Assembly (NCBI GenBank): GCA_037968855.1
Contig: JBBKWH010000050.1
Location: forward strand, 19,284 to 83,283
DNA from: JBBKWH01 sp037968855
GTDB lineage: Bacteria > Pseudomonadota > Gammaproteobacteria > Pseudomonadales > Moraxellaceae
DNA length: 64,000 nucleotides
Direction of reading: 5' to 3'
The translations under genes were made by a program, and so were the position numbers. Position 1 is the first letter of the stretch. Every line of letters begins with the position of its first letter. Shown one piece after another: positions 48,257 to 57,621 of this stretch. The notes under the pieces were generated by a model. It saw only the letters and a list, made by a program, of their open reading frames with translations. It was not told the origin of the DNA and made no database searches.

Positions 48257-49816
48257 CTACCAAATTGCGGCCTCAATCAACTGCTTGGTGTAGTCCGATC
48301 TGGGTGTGGCAAACAAGGCATCTGTGGCCTGTAGCTCCATCACTTTGCCGCGATGCAACACCAAGACACGCTGACACAACGCCCTCACTATCGATAAATC
48401 ATGGCTAATAAACAAATAGCTTAGCCCTTCGGTCTGTTGTAGCTTGCGCAGCAAATGCACCATCGCCCGTTGTGTGGTGCGGTCTAGCGCTGAGGTTGGC
48501 TCATCTAGAATCAGCAGTTTTGGCTGCATAATCAGGGCGCGTGCCAATGCCACCCGCTGACGCTGACCACCGGATAACTCGTGCGGATAACGGTCGGCAA
48601 AGTCAGCCGGAAGCTCCACTTTAAGCAACACCTGCTCAACCGCTTGACGACGTGCATGGGTGTTTTTAATGATCGACTCTACCCCTTCGCCAATAATGCG
48701 CTCTAGGGTCAGCCGTGGGTTTAAGCTGCCATAAGGGTCTTGAAACACCATTTGAAACTGCCGACGCATCGGGCGCAATTGATGCTCTGGCACGTGGTCT
48801 AGATGCTGTCCATCCAGCAAAATCTGTCCGCTACTCTGGAGCAATCGTGCCACCGCCAAGGCCATCGAGGTCTTGCCCGAACCACTCTCGCCCACAATCC
48901 CGACTGACTCACCGGCATAGACGGTCAGGTTCATCGGGTCGAGCGCCTCAACATGGCTGGTCACCCGATTGAGCAAGCCGGTGCGAATTGGAAAACGCAC
49001 CCGTAGCTTTTTAAGCTCTAGCAACGGTGGTGCACTGGCGTTCATTGGTAGTGATTCGCCAAAGTTCTGATCCAGCAAATCACGGGTATAGGCGTGTTGT
49101 GGGTTGGCAAAAAGCTCAGCCGTTGCACCACGCTCACGCACTTGACCCGCCTGCATCACAATCACATGGTCGCTGTATTGGCGGACTAGGTTGAGATCAT
49201 GACTGATCAGAACCAGCGCCATTTGTCGGCTCTGCTGTAGTGCTTTGAGCAAGTCCAAAATCTGGGCTTGCAAGGTCACATCCAGCGCAGTGGTTGGCTC
49301 ATCAGCAACCAAAATATCTGGATCTTGCGACAGTGCCATGGCAATCATCACCCGCTGTCGTTGTCCACCCGATAGCTCATGCGGATAACGATTTAAGCGT
49401 AAGGCAGGTTGATCAATCCCCACCTGATCCAATAGCGCAATCACACGCTCACGGGTTTGTGCGCGAGTCAGACCAGATAGACGCAAGCGCTCGCCAATTT
49501 GTTTTTCAACCGTGTGCAGCGGATTCAGCGCGGTCATCGGTTCTTGAAAAATCATCCCGATCCGACTACCGCGGATACTACGCCATTGTTTTTCGCTCAG
49601 GCCATTCAGTGACTTGCCGGATAGCGCAACTTCACCACTGACCTTGAGGATCTCAGGAACTAAACCCAGCAATGCCAACGACGTCAGGGATTTACCTGAG
49701 CCACTTTCGCCAACCAAAGCCAAGGTTTCACCGGCACTAACGCTAAAAGACAAATCATCCAGCAAGGTTTTTTGGGCACTACGAATGGATAAGCGTTCGA
49801 CCGATAACAAAGGCAT
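48257..49816 (-). CDS. yejF: Double-ATPase ABC transporter protein YejF
   Basis: Energises a Yej-type importer (in E. coli, oligopeptides and microcin C). It is two fused ATPase domains, about 1-250 and 265-519: Walker A appears twice as GESGSGKS and GESGSGKT, and LSGGQRQRV twice, with Walker [13 protein letters not shown] and [15 protein letters not shown] at 49816 is chosen (519 residues), 38 bases after the yejE stop. Last gene of mltD-yejABEF. Confidence 0.94.
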   Translation of the reverse strand: MPLLSVERLSIRSAQKTLLDDLSFSVSAGETLALVGESGSGKSLTSLALLGLVPEILKVSGEVALSGKSLNGLSEKQWRSIRGSRIGMIFQEPMTALNPLHTVEKQIGERLRLSGLTRAQTRERVIALLDQVGIDQPALRLNRYPHELSGGQRQRVMIAMALSQDPDILVADEPTTALDVTLQAQILDLLKALQQSRQMALVLISHDLNLVRQYSDHVIVMQAGQVRERGATAELFANPQHAYTRDLLDQNFGESLPMNASAPPLLELKKLRVRFPIRTGLLNRVTSHVEALDPMNLTVYAGESVGIVGESGSGKTSMALAVARLLQSSGQILLDGQHLDHVPEHQLRPMRRQFQMVFQDPYGSLNPRLTLERIIGEGVESIIKNTHARRQAVEQVLLKVELPADFADRYPHELSGGQRQRVALARALIMQPKLLILDEPTSALDRTTQRAMVHLLRKLQQTEGLSYLFISHDLSIVRALCQRVLVLHRGKVMELQATDALFATPRSDYTKQLIEAAIW

Positions 49817-49853
49817 AGCAGTATCCCGTTCAGCAGTCGCGGCAATGGGTGGA

Positions 49854-50864
49854 TTAACGGCGGGGGTCAAAGGCATCGCGGGCCGCCTCCCCAATAAAGA
49901 TCAGCAAGGACAGCAAAATCGACAGCGTGAAAAAGCCCGACAAGGCCAACCACGGCGCATCCAAATTGTTCTTGCCTTGGGTCATCAGTTCACCCAATGA
50001 CGGCGAACCCGGTGGCAAACCATAGCCCAAAAAGTCCAAGGCGGTCAGCGCGCCAATATTGGCAGTCAGAATAAACGGCAACTGCGACAAACTCGACGAC
50101 AAGGCATTGGGCAAAATATGCCGAAACATAATCACCCGATCCGTTGCGCCCATCGACCGTGCCGCACGCACGTAGTCAAAGTTACGCGCACGCAAAAATT
50201 CAGCCCGCACCAAACCGACCAAGCCCATCCAGCCAAACAACAGCATGATGCCAAACAACCAGCCAATGCTGGGCGTAAACACACTGACAAAAATAATGAT
50301 CATAAACAACTGCGGCAGCCCACCCCACACTTCCAAAATACGCTGCCCGACCAGATCAATCCAACCACCGTAATAGCCTTGAATCGCGCCCACCACAATG
50401 CCCAATAACGAACCCGCAATGGTCAAGCCCAAGCCAAACAAAATCGACACGCGCAAGCCATATAAAATCCGCGCCAGCACATCACGGCCTTGATCATCCG
50501 TCCCCAGCCAGTTTTGGGTTGAGGGTGGCGCAGGCACCGGCACGGCCAAATCAAAATTGACCGATTGATCAGCAAATTGCACGGGTGGCCACAACATCCA
50601 GCCATCTTGTTTGATCATCGCCGAAACCGCAGGATCAAGATATTCGGTCTCGGTCTCAAATACGCCGCCAAAGGTGGTCTCTGGATAGGACTTGAGCACC
50701 GGCAGATAAAAGTGGTTCTGGTAGCGCACCAACAACGGCTTATCATTCGCCACAAATGGCACGGCCATGGTGATCACAAAGATGATCATAAACAGCCAAA
50801 ACGACCAATAGCCCAGACTATGCGCGCGAAAACGACGCAGGCGGGCCTGTGTAATCGGACTCAT
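49854..50864 (-). CDS. yejE: ABC transporter permease YejE
   Basis: Inner-membrane permease of the Yej importer, 336 residues. Contains an extended periplasmic loop after the first helix (KSYPETTFGGVFETETEYLD), WLGTDDQGRDVLARILYGLR before the second helix, and the EAA-type loop VRAARSMGATDRVIMFRHILPNA near residue 232. GAGG lies seven bases before the ATG, which overlaps the yejB stop as ATGA. Confidence 0.95.
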   Translation of the reverse strand: MSPITQARLRRFRAHSLGYWSFWLFMIIFVITMAVPFVANDKPLLVRYQNHFYLPVLKSYPETTFGGVFETETEYLDPAVSAMIKQDGWMLWPPVQFADQSVNFDLAVPVPAPPSTQNWLGTDDQGRDVLARILYGLRVSILFGLGLTIAGSLLGIVVGAIQGYYGGWIDLVGQRILEVWGGLPQLFMIIIFVSVFTPSIGWLFGIMLLFGWMGLVGLVRAEFLRARNFDYVRAARSMGATDRVIMFRHILPNALSSSLSQLPFILTANIGALTALDFLGYGLPPGSPSLGELMTQGKNNLDAPWLALSGFFTLSILLSLLIFIGEAARDAFDPRR

Positions 50865-51943
50865 CGGTTGCCTCGCTGCTCAAAATCAATCCGAGGATCA
50901 ATCAACTGATAGGTCACATCACTAATCAACTGCAACACCAGTCCAACCAAGGTAAACAAAAACAAGGTGCCAAAAATCACTGGATAATCACGTTGTTGTA
51001 CCGCCTCAAAGCCGAGCAAGCCCAAGCCATCAAGGTTAAAAATAATCTCGACCAAAAAGTTACCCGCCAAGAAAATACCCACCAAAGCCGACGGCAGACC
51101 GGCAATTACCACCAACATGGCATTCCTAAACACATGCCCATATAACACACGACGCTCGGTTAAGCCTTTCGCCCTTGCGGTCAGCACATATTGTTTGTTC
51201 AGTTCTTCCATAAACGAAAACTTGGTTAAATAGGTCAAACCAGCAAAACCACCAATGGTAATGGCAGTCAATGGCATGGCCAAATGCCAAAAATAGTCTT
51301 TGATTTTGCCCAATACGCTCAGTTGATCAAAATTCTCGGATACCAAGCCTTGTAGTGGAAACACCTGCCAGTAACTGCCACCCGCAAACAACACAATCAG
51401 CAAAATAGCAAAAATAAACGTCGGGATGGCATAACCGACCACCAGAATCACCGCACTGGCTTTATCAAAAAACTGGTTATGCCGAATGGCTTTTTGGATG
51501 CCTAAGGGAATCGCAATCAAATAAATCAGCAAGGTACTCCACAGCCCCAGCGACACCGTCACGGGCATTTTTTCCCACATTAACTCGGTGACAGGCTTGT
51601 CTTTAAAAAAGCTACGGCCAAAGTCTAAGGTCAAATAGCCCTTGAGCATTTTGGCAAAGCGCACCGGTGCAGGCTCATCAAAACCATACTGCGCCTTGAT
51701 TTGCTCGACCATCTCTGGTGACAAACCACGACTGCCCTGATAACGCGCACTATCCGCACTAGTACTACGGGCTTGCTCTTGCCCAGAGCCACCAAAACCC
51801 GCCCCTGTGCCTTTGGTTGCTTGCTCAATGGCTTGTTCTACTGGCCCACCGGGTGCGGCCTGCACAATCACAAAATTGGTCAGCAAAATCAAAAATAGAG
51901 TAGGAATGATCAGCAACAACCGTCGCAAAATATAAGCGCCCAT
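50861..51943 (-). CDS. yejB: ABC transporter permease YejB
   Basis: Second permease of the Yej importer, 360 residues. N-terminal helix YILRRLLLIIPTLFLILLTNF, a periplasmic loop including the Gly/Ser-rich insert seen in other YejB proteins (QATKGTGAGFGGSGQEQARS, about residues 42-61), and the EAA loop LTARAKGLTERRVLYGHVFRNA near 242. AAGGA lies seven bases before the ATG. Confidence 0.95.
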   Translation of the reverse strand: MGAYILRRLLLIIPTLFLILLTNFVIVQAAPGGPVEQAIEQATKGTGAGFGGSGQEQARSTSADSARYQGSRGLSPEMVEQIKAQYGFDEPAPVRFAKMLKGYLTLDFGRSFFKDKPVTELMWEKMPVTVSLGLWSTLLIYLIAIPLGIQKAIRHNQFFDKASAVILVVGYAIPTFIFAILLIVLFAGGSYWQVFPLQGLVSENFDQLSVLGKIKDYFWHLAMPLTAITIGGFAGLTYLTKFSFMEELNKQYVLTARAKGLTERRVLYGHVFRNAMLVVIAGLPSALVGIFLAGNFLVEIIFNLDGLGLLGFEAVQQRDYPVIFGTLFLFTLVGLVLQLISDVTYQLIDPRIDFEQRGNR

Positions 51944-51987
51944 ACAGCATCCTTGTGGTGGTCTAGACGTGGTTGAAGAATCCGGTG

Positions 51988-53847
51988 CTAGGGAGTTTTA
52001 TTCAAATACTGAGCCACCCGTTTTGCACCCGCAGGATCGCTCCACCAATAATCCAAGCCCAATGCATATTTGGGTCGGCGCTCAGGGTGCTGATACTCGG
52101 TCCAATACGCCACCCGATACGCTGGCAAGCCATACATCGGGATACTGTAATAGCCTGCACGTAACACCCGATCAAGCGCGTGAGTCACGGTGAGCAAAGA
52201 CTCACGGCTTTGTTTTCGGACCATCTGCTGCAACAAGGTATCAATCACCGGACTGGTCAAACCCATCGAGTTGCTGCTGCCTTGCTCTGCTGCCGCTGCA
52301 CTGCCCCACATGCCCAACTGCTCATTACCCGGTGACAACGACTGGGCAAATTGGTCAATCAACATGTCGTAATCAAAGCTACGCCCACGCTGAATATACT
52401 GTGGAATATCCACCACCCGAATCTGTGCATCCACGCCTAAGCGTTTGAGATTACGAATAAACGGCAATAACACCCGCTGCATGGTCTCATCGTAACTGAG
52501 CAATTCTAAGGTCAACGGTTGATTATTGGCATTGACCAACTGGCCATTACTGTAGTGATAACCAGCGGCCAACATCAATTGCCGTGCTTGCAGCAGATTG
52601 GCCCGATTAAAGCCACTGCCATCACTGACCGGAGCACGCCAAGGTTTTAGCACCCCTTGTTGTTGAATCGGATCAAGCGACGGTAACAAGGGTGCCAGAA
52701 TTTTAAACTCCGCCTCACTCGGTGCGCCTGTCGCCGCCAGTTCGCTATTGTGCCAATAACTTTGCAGGCGCTCATAGCCACCATTAAAAATGGCTTTGTT
52801 CATCCATTCAAAATCAAAGGCCAAGGTCATGGCCTGACGCACCCGAATATCCTGAAACTTGGCTTGGCGTAGATTAAACACCAAAGCCTGCATCGCGACC
52901 GGATTATCATGATGAATCAAGGTCTTTTTGACCAAGCCTTGCTTGACCGCTGGAAAGGTATAATTGACCGCCCAATTGCGCGATTTATTTTCTTGCCGAA
53001 AACGATACTGACCGGCCTTAAATCCTTCAAAAGCAATTTCGCCACTGCGATAATATACAAAGCGCATGCGATCAAAATTATACCGGCCACGATTGACCAA
53101 TAAATCTTGGCCCCAGTAATTGGGATCGCGTTTATAAACAATTGCGCGACCCGTATCCATCCGCTCCACCTGATACGGCCCACTACCCACAGGCGGCACC
53201 AAGGACACTGCATCAAATGGCCGTGTTGACCAGTCCTTACGCGACAAAATCGGCACTTCACCGACTGTTAGGGCAATCTCTGGGTTATCGGCTCGTTTAA
53301 AGGTAAAGCGCACCATATGGGGGTTAATCGCCTGTACCTGATCAATATCAGACAAATAACTACGCAAACCCGGTGAACCTTCGGCCATCAGCGTTCCAAA
53401 GGTAAACACCACATCATCCGCCGTGACCGACTGACCATTATGAAAATGCGCTTTGGGATTCAGGTGATAAATGATCCATGAGCCATCTTCTGGATCATAA
53501 GTCATGCGCTCGGCCAGCAATGGATAACGGGCAAAGGGTTCATCCAACGACGCAGTGGTCAAGCTATCAAACAATAGCTCAGTGCCCGCCACCGGCTGGC
53601 CTTTATTGATCAGACTATTAAAGCTATCAAAACTACCCATGGCCATTTGGCTAAACATGCCGCCTTTGGGTGCATTGGGATTGGCATACGGCAGCGTTTG
53701 CGCCTGTGCATACAAGGCTGGCGCACCGACTGATAAGGCTGTGGTGGTGATTGGCTTGGCATAGACCCCGTTGCTGGTGAGTGCCAACAGCCATGCACCC
53801 ATAACCGCCGCCAACCAAGGATTGCGCCCTTGCGCTCTGCCTGCCAT
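51988..53847 (-). CDS. yejA: Periplasmic solute-binding protein YejA
   Basis: Family 5 binding protein delivering peptides or microcin C-like compounds to YejBEF. Signal peptide is residues 1-30 (WLAAVMGAWLLALTSNGVYA). Family blocks are YANPNAPKGGMFSQMAMGSFDSFN near 53 and VTADDVVFTFGTLMAEGSPG near 140; YejA-type C-terminal end GLDYWWSDP. The start overlaps the mltD stop by one base (TAATG) and has no ribosome site of its own, so translation depends on mltD. Confidence 0.94.
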   Translation of the reverse strand: MAGRAQGRNPWLAAVMGAWLLALTSNGVYAKPITTTALSVGAPALYAQAQTLPYANPNAPKGGMFSQMAMGSFDSFNSLINKGQPVAGTELLFDSLTTASLDEPFARYPLLAERMTYDPEDGSWIIYHLNPKAHFHNGQSVTADDVVFTFGTLMAEGSPGLRSYLSDIDQVQAINPHMVRFTFKRADNPEIALTVGEVPILSRKDWSTRPFDAVSLVPPVGSGPYQVERMDTGRAIVYKRDPNYWGQDLLVNRGRYNFDRMRFVYYRSGEIAFEGFKAGQYRFRQENKSRNWAVNYTFPAVKQGLVKKTLIHHDNPVAMQALVFNLRQAKFQDIRVRQAMTLAFDFEWMNKAIFNGGYERLQSYWHNSELAATGAPSEAEFKILAPLLPSLDPIQQQGVLKPWRAPVSDGSGFNRANLLQARQLMLAAGYHYSNGQLVNANNQPLTLELLSYDETMQRVLLPFIRNLKRLGVDAQIRVVDIPQYIQRGRSFDYDMLIDQFAQSLSPGNEQLGMWGSAAAAEQGSSNSMGLTSPVIDTLLQQMVRKQSRESLLTVTHALDRVLRAGYYSIPMYGLPAYRVAYWTEYQHPERRPKYALGLDYWWSDPAGAKRVAQYLNKTP

Positions 53848-56800
53848 TAACGGCGCTGACCTGCTGGCACACTCAAGGTATCACCGGTGTGTAGCAAGGT
53901 TTGCGGTGGGATCTCATTGATCTCAGCCAGTTGCGCCAAGGTCAAGCCATGCTTGGAGGCCACTCGTGCCAAGGTATCGCCGCTACGCACCACATAATCG
54001 ACCAGTTTTGGCCCATTATCCGGTACGGTCAGCCGCTGACCCAGTTGTACCATTGCACGCGCGCTCATTTTGTTCATGCGGGCAAGCTCTGCGGGATCAA
54101 CTTCAAAGCGATTAGCAATACCGATCAGCGTATCGCCACTTTGTACCGTATAGCTGTTGGTGGCAGCATCCGAGACTCGGCTGCTTTTTTTGCTGCTGGT
54201 TGTGCTACTGGCTGTATCGCTGTCGTTACTGCTGGCAGACGTTGGCACTTGAATGGTCTGACCCAGTTGTAGCATTTGGCTCGACGACATTTTGTTCATG
54301 CTGGCCAATTCATCAACACTGACGTTAAAACGATTGGCCAACGCGATCAGTGACTCACCTGATTTGACCTTGTAATCTTCAGTACTTGGTGCAGCCGATT
54401 TGCGTGAGGGTTTGTCGCTCCCCTTGCTACTGGCACTACTTGATCCACTATCTGCCCCGCTTGGCACTTGAATGGTCTGGCCCAGTTGCAGCATCTGGCT
54501 CGACGATATCTTGTTCATACTGGCCAAATCATCAACGCTAATATTAAAGCGATTGGCCAACGCGATCAGTGATTCGCCAGATTTGACCTTGTAGTCTTCG
54601 GTGCTTGGTGCAGCCGATTTGCGTGAGGATTTGTCGCTAGCACTACTTGATCCACTATCTGCTCCACTTGGCACTTGAATGATCTGGCCCAGTTGCAGCA
54701 TTTGGCTCGACGATATCTTGTTCATGCTGGCCAAGTCATCAACGCTGATGTTAAAGCGATTGGCTAACGCAATCAGTGATTCACCAGATTTGACCTTATA
54801 GTCATCTGTGCTTGGTGCAGCCGATTTGCGTGAGGATTTGTCGCTGGCTTTGCTGCTCGTTGTGCTGCTGCTATTACTGCTGGCACTGGTTTCTGCACCA
54901 GCCGGAATTTGAATGGTCTGGCCCAGTTGCAGCATTTGGCTTGACGACATGCTGTTCATGTTGGCCAAGTCGTCGACGCTGATATTAAAGCGATTGGCCA
55001 ACGCGATCAGCGATTCGCCAGATTTGACCTTGTAATCGTCTGTGCTGGGCTTAGCCGGTGTACGGCTAGTGCTTTTTTTGCTGCTGGCAGTCTCTACCAA
55101 CGACAAGCGCGCACCAGCAAACAGGTTGGAGGTAGGGCTTAAATCACTATTATAGTCGGCCAGTTGTTGATTGCTGAGGCCAAAACGGCTGGCGACGCCG
55201 GTTAGGGTGTCACCCGCCTGTACCACGTAGCTGGTTGGTTTTGCGGCGGCTGGCTGCTTGGCCCCATACAGATATAACTGTGTGCCAGTCATCAAGTTGG
55301 CATTACGCGCCATTTGGTTCCAGTCCGCCACATCATTAATGTCAACGCTGTAACGCGACGAAATCGCGCTTAAGGTATCGCCCGCTTGCACGGTATACAC
55401 GGTGCGCTCGCCTTTAGGTTTAGGTGGCTTGCTGATACTGGCAACGACGGATTTATCCGCATTTGTCGTCTTGCTGCTGGCCGTACTGCTGGCTTTGTTT
55501 GCAGTATACGGTAGCTCATAGCTGACCTGACGCTCTTTGCCTTTGGCCTCTAACACCGATTGTTGGGTCTGAATCGCGGTCAGCTCGATTTTGCCATCTA
55601 GTGGATCAATCACTTTGGTGCCGCTTGGCACAACCTGTTTAATCTCGGCCACGACTTGGGCTTTTTCGCTTTGACTTAGGGCTGGCTCAATACTGGTTGT
55701 AGACACCGAACGACTGGCGCTGCTGGTGGCTTGGGCCAACACATTGTTCATTAAACGCTGGCGCTCAGCCGCACTTAACGGTGGCTCAGCAGCGGTCACA
55801 GCCGCAGCATTATTCGATACATTGGGCATCGCCAACTTGCTGCCACTCGACGGGATACTGGCTTGATTGGCTAATGCGGCAAGTGCTGCTGATGAAGTCG
55901 GCAATGGCACATTGGGTCGGGTGGTAATTTGTGCGCTCAAACTTGGTGTTTGGGTTTTTTGCACACGCACCGGCGCACTGGCTGCTCCCATCAAGGCAGC
56001 AGCCTCTTGGGCGCTATAACTACGCGATTGACTTAAGACCACTGCGCCGCTATTCAAAGGGTTACTGCTTGGTTGACGCGCCATCAAAGCACCATCGACT
56101 CGCACACCATTAATAGTCGGCAAGCGAGCCAATTGTTCGTCCACACGTGGTGACAACGAAGTTGGGATCAGCAAGCGGTGTGGGCCTTCTGGGTCAGTCT
56201 GGCCGCGACGAAACGCCGGATTTAACTCATATAGCTCTTTGGTTGTTAGCCCCGTGACTTGCTCAGCCAAGGACAAATCAATCGCACCAGGCAAGTTGAC
56301 TTCGCGAAAGTGCGCACGGTTGGCAATTGGTGGAAAATTCAGATTGTAGTCTTGCGGATCACGCACAATTTGCGCAACAGCCAAGAACCGTGGCACATAG
56401 TTCATGGTCTCGGTTGGCAAGCGTAATGACCAGTAATCAGTTGGCAACCCACGTGCCGCATTGTAGTTAATGGCTTGCTGAATCCGGCCCGGCCCTGCGT
56501 TATACGAGGCCAGCGCCAACTCCCACGAGCCAAATTTATTATATAAACTGGTCAAAAAGTCATAGGCCGCACGAGTCGATTCGACCACATCACGCCGACC
56601 ATCGTACAAGTCGTTTTGACGTAAGCCGTAAATTTTTCCGGTACTTGGAATAAACTGCCACATCCCCGCCGCCGCCGCATTACTAGTGGCTGCTGGATCG
56701 TAAGAGCTTTCAATCACCGGCAGCAGAGCCAGTTCGGTTGGAATACCGCGACGCTCGGCTTCTGTCACAGTGTGATACAAATAACGACTGGCCCGAGCGG

Positions 56801-57248
56801 TCAAGCGATCAATATACGGCTGGCGACTGGCAAACCAGTTGCGTTGTGCATTGATCCGGCTATTTTGCACATCCAAATTCATCTTAAAACCGGCACGCAT
56901 ACGGGTCCACAAATCACCGTAACGCATCACCACCAAGCGGTTGTTTTCCACCGCATCCATATCGGTAGCTTCAAGCAAGGCTTCTAAAGAATCCAAGCTA
57001 TCACTATCCAAACCACCGGCCTGACTACCACCTGCCGCATAAGTTTTGCCCGAAGCCGCTGCACGACGCATCTCGCGTGCTTGGGCAGCACTGGTCGGCG
57101 CACGCAGCACTTTTTGGGCAGAAGCACCCGATTGATTGGGTGTACTGCTACAACCCGCCATCAGACCGGTCAACCCAAGCGCCATCGCCACAGTCAAGGC
57201 GCGCAGTGGAAATTCAGGTGACGTGTTACAGGTCAGACGTTCAGGCAT
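53847..57248 (-). CDS. mltD: LysM-rich membrane-bound lytic transglycosylase D
   Basis: Lipoprotein that cleaves peptidoglycan glycan strands. ATG at 57248 gives a lipoprotein signal with lipobox LTGLMAGC and Cys33. The GH23 catalytic domain is near 165-310: catalytic Glu in LPVIESSYDPAATSNAAAAG, and ASYNAGPGRIQQAI. After a Ser/Ala-rich linker (about 395-620) come about eight LysM repeats to the C-terminus; four central repeats share nearly the same core (YKVKSGESLIALANRFN). E. coli MltD has two LysM domains and is 452 residues; this is 1133. It heads the operon with yejABEF. Confidence 0.93.
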   Translation of the reverse strand: MPERLTCNTSPEFPLRALTVAMALGLTGLMAGCSSTPNQSGASAQKVLRAPTSAAQAREMRRAAASGKTYAAGGSQAGGLDSDSLDSLEALLEATDMDAVENNRLVVMRYGDLWTRMRAGFKMNLDVQNSRINAQRNWFASRQPYIDRLTARASRYLYHTVTEAERRGIPTELALLPVIESSYDPAATSNAAAAGMWQFIPSTGKIYGLRQNDLYDGRRDVVESTRAAYDFLTSLYNKFGSWELALASYNAGPGRIQQAINYNAARGLPTDYWSLRLPTETMNYVPRFLAVAQIVRDPQDYNLNFPPIANRAHFREVNLPGAIDLSLAEQVTGLTTKELYELNPAFRRGQTDPEGPHRLLIPTSLSPRVDEQLARLPTINGVRVDGALMARQPSSNPLNSGAVVLSQSRSYSAQEAAALMGAASAPVRVQKTQTPSLSAQITTRPNVPLPTSSAALAALANQASIPSSGSKLAMPNVSNNAAAVTAAEPPLSAAERQRLMNNVLAQATSSASRSVSTTSIEPALSQSEKAQVVAEIKQVVPSGTKVIDPLDGKIELTAIQTQQSVLEAKGKERQVSYELPYTANKASSTASSKTTNADKSVVASISKPPKPKGERTVYTVQAGDTLSAISSRYSVDINDVADWNQMARNANLMTGTQLYLYGAKQPAAAKPTSYVVQAGDTLTGVASRFGLSNQQLADYNSDLSPTSNLFAGARLSLVETASSKKSTSRTPAKPSTDDYKVKSGESLIALANRFNISVDDLANMNSMSSSQMLQLGQTIQIPAGAETSASSNSSSTTSSKASDKSSRKSAAPSTDDYKVKSGESLIALANRFNISVDDLASMNKISSSQMLQLGQIIQVPSGADSGSSSASDKSSRKSAAPSTEDYKVKSGESLIALANRFNISVDDLASMNKISSSQMLQLGQTIQVPSGADSGSSSASSKGSDKPSRKSAAPSTEDYKVKSGESLIALANRFNVSVDELASMNKMSSSQMLQLGQTIQVPTSASSNDSDTASSTTSSKKSSRVSDAATNSYTVQSGDTLIGIANRFEVDPAELARMNKMSARAMVQLGQRLTVPDNGPKLVDYVVRSGDTLARVASKHGLTLAQLAEINEIPPQTLLHTGDTLSVPAGQRR
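54240..55060 (-). repeat. Tandem near-identical LysM coding repeats in mltD
   Basis: Four units of about 69-78 codons repeat with nearly identical DNA; the shared word beginning GATTTGACCTTGTA recurs at 54361, 54580, 54787 (one base different) and 55021. The variable parts are the Ser-rich linkers. The spacings are all multiples of three, so copy-number change would keep the frame. Confidence 0.85.
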
Positions 57249-57621
57249 GGTCGGGTTTCCAGTCAGATGCATTAAAGCTGACAATTGTAGACAGAGCGCT
57301 CAGGATACACCAAGAGCCATCAGCCAACACGAATGTCAATGAATGTTGCGAATGACCATGCTCTCTACATGGGACTTGCTTAATCTCTCCACGATTGCAG
57401 ACAAATGATAGCCCGCAAACCACCGCGCCATGGATTTACTGATGGCCCAAACACACGACACCATCTGACGTCCAGCTCAACGCCACCTACATCTGTCCAA
57501 CAATCACGCCAAATCAAGCCGCTATCCTTGATCTGATCAAAGTAATCGGGATGCACGAATAGGGCGAAACGGCTATCCTGTACGCATTACCGACAAGTTT
57601 GTACGCTGGAGTTCTGCCCTG
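57249..57621. other. Divergent intergenic region between mltD and the RNase H-DnaQ gene
   Basis: About 370 bases without a gene. It contains the palindrome TTGATC-T-GATCAA (57528-57540) and repeated CTATCCT words near 57523 and 57573, and GGAG ten bases before the downstream ATG. No clear promoter with consensus spacing or structured RNA was found by eye. Confidence 0.55.

Noticed and set aside
53900..55400. Possible CRISPR or non-coding repeat array
   Set aside because: The repeats are long, in frame, encode LysM domains and have no short unique spacers.
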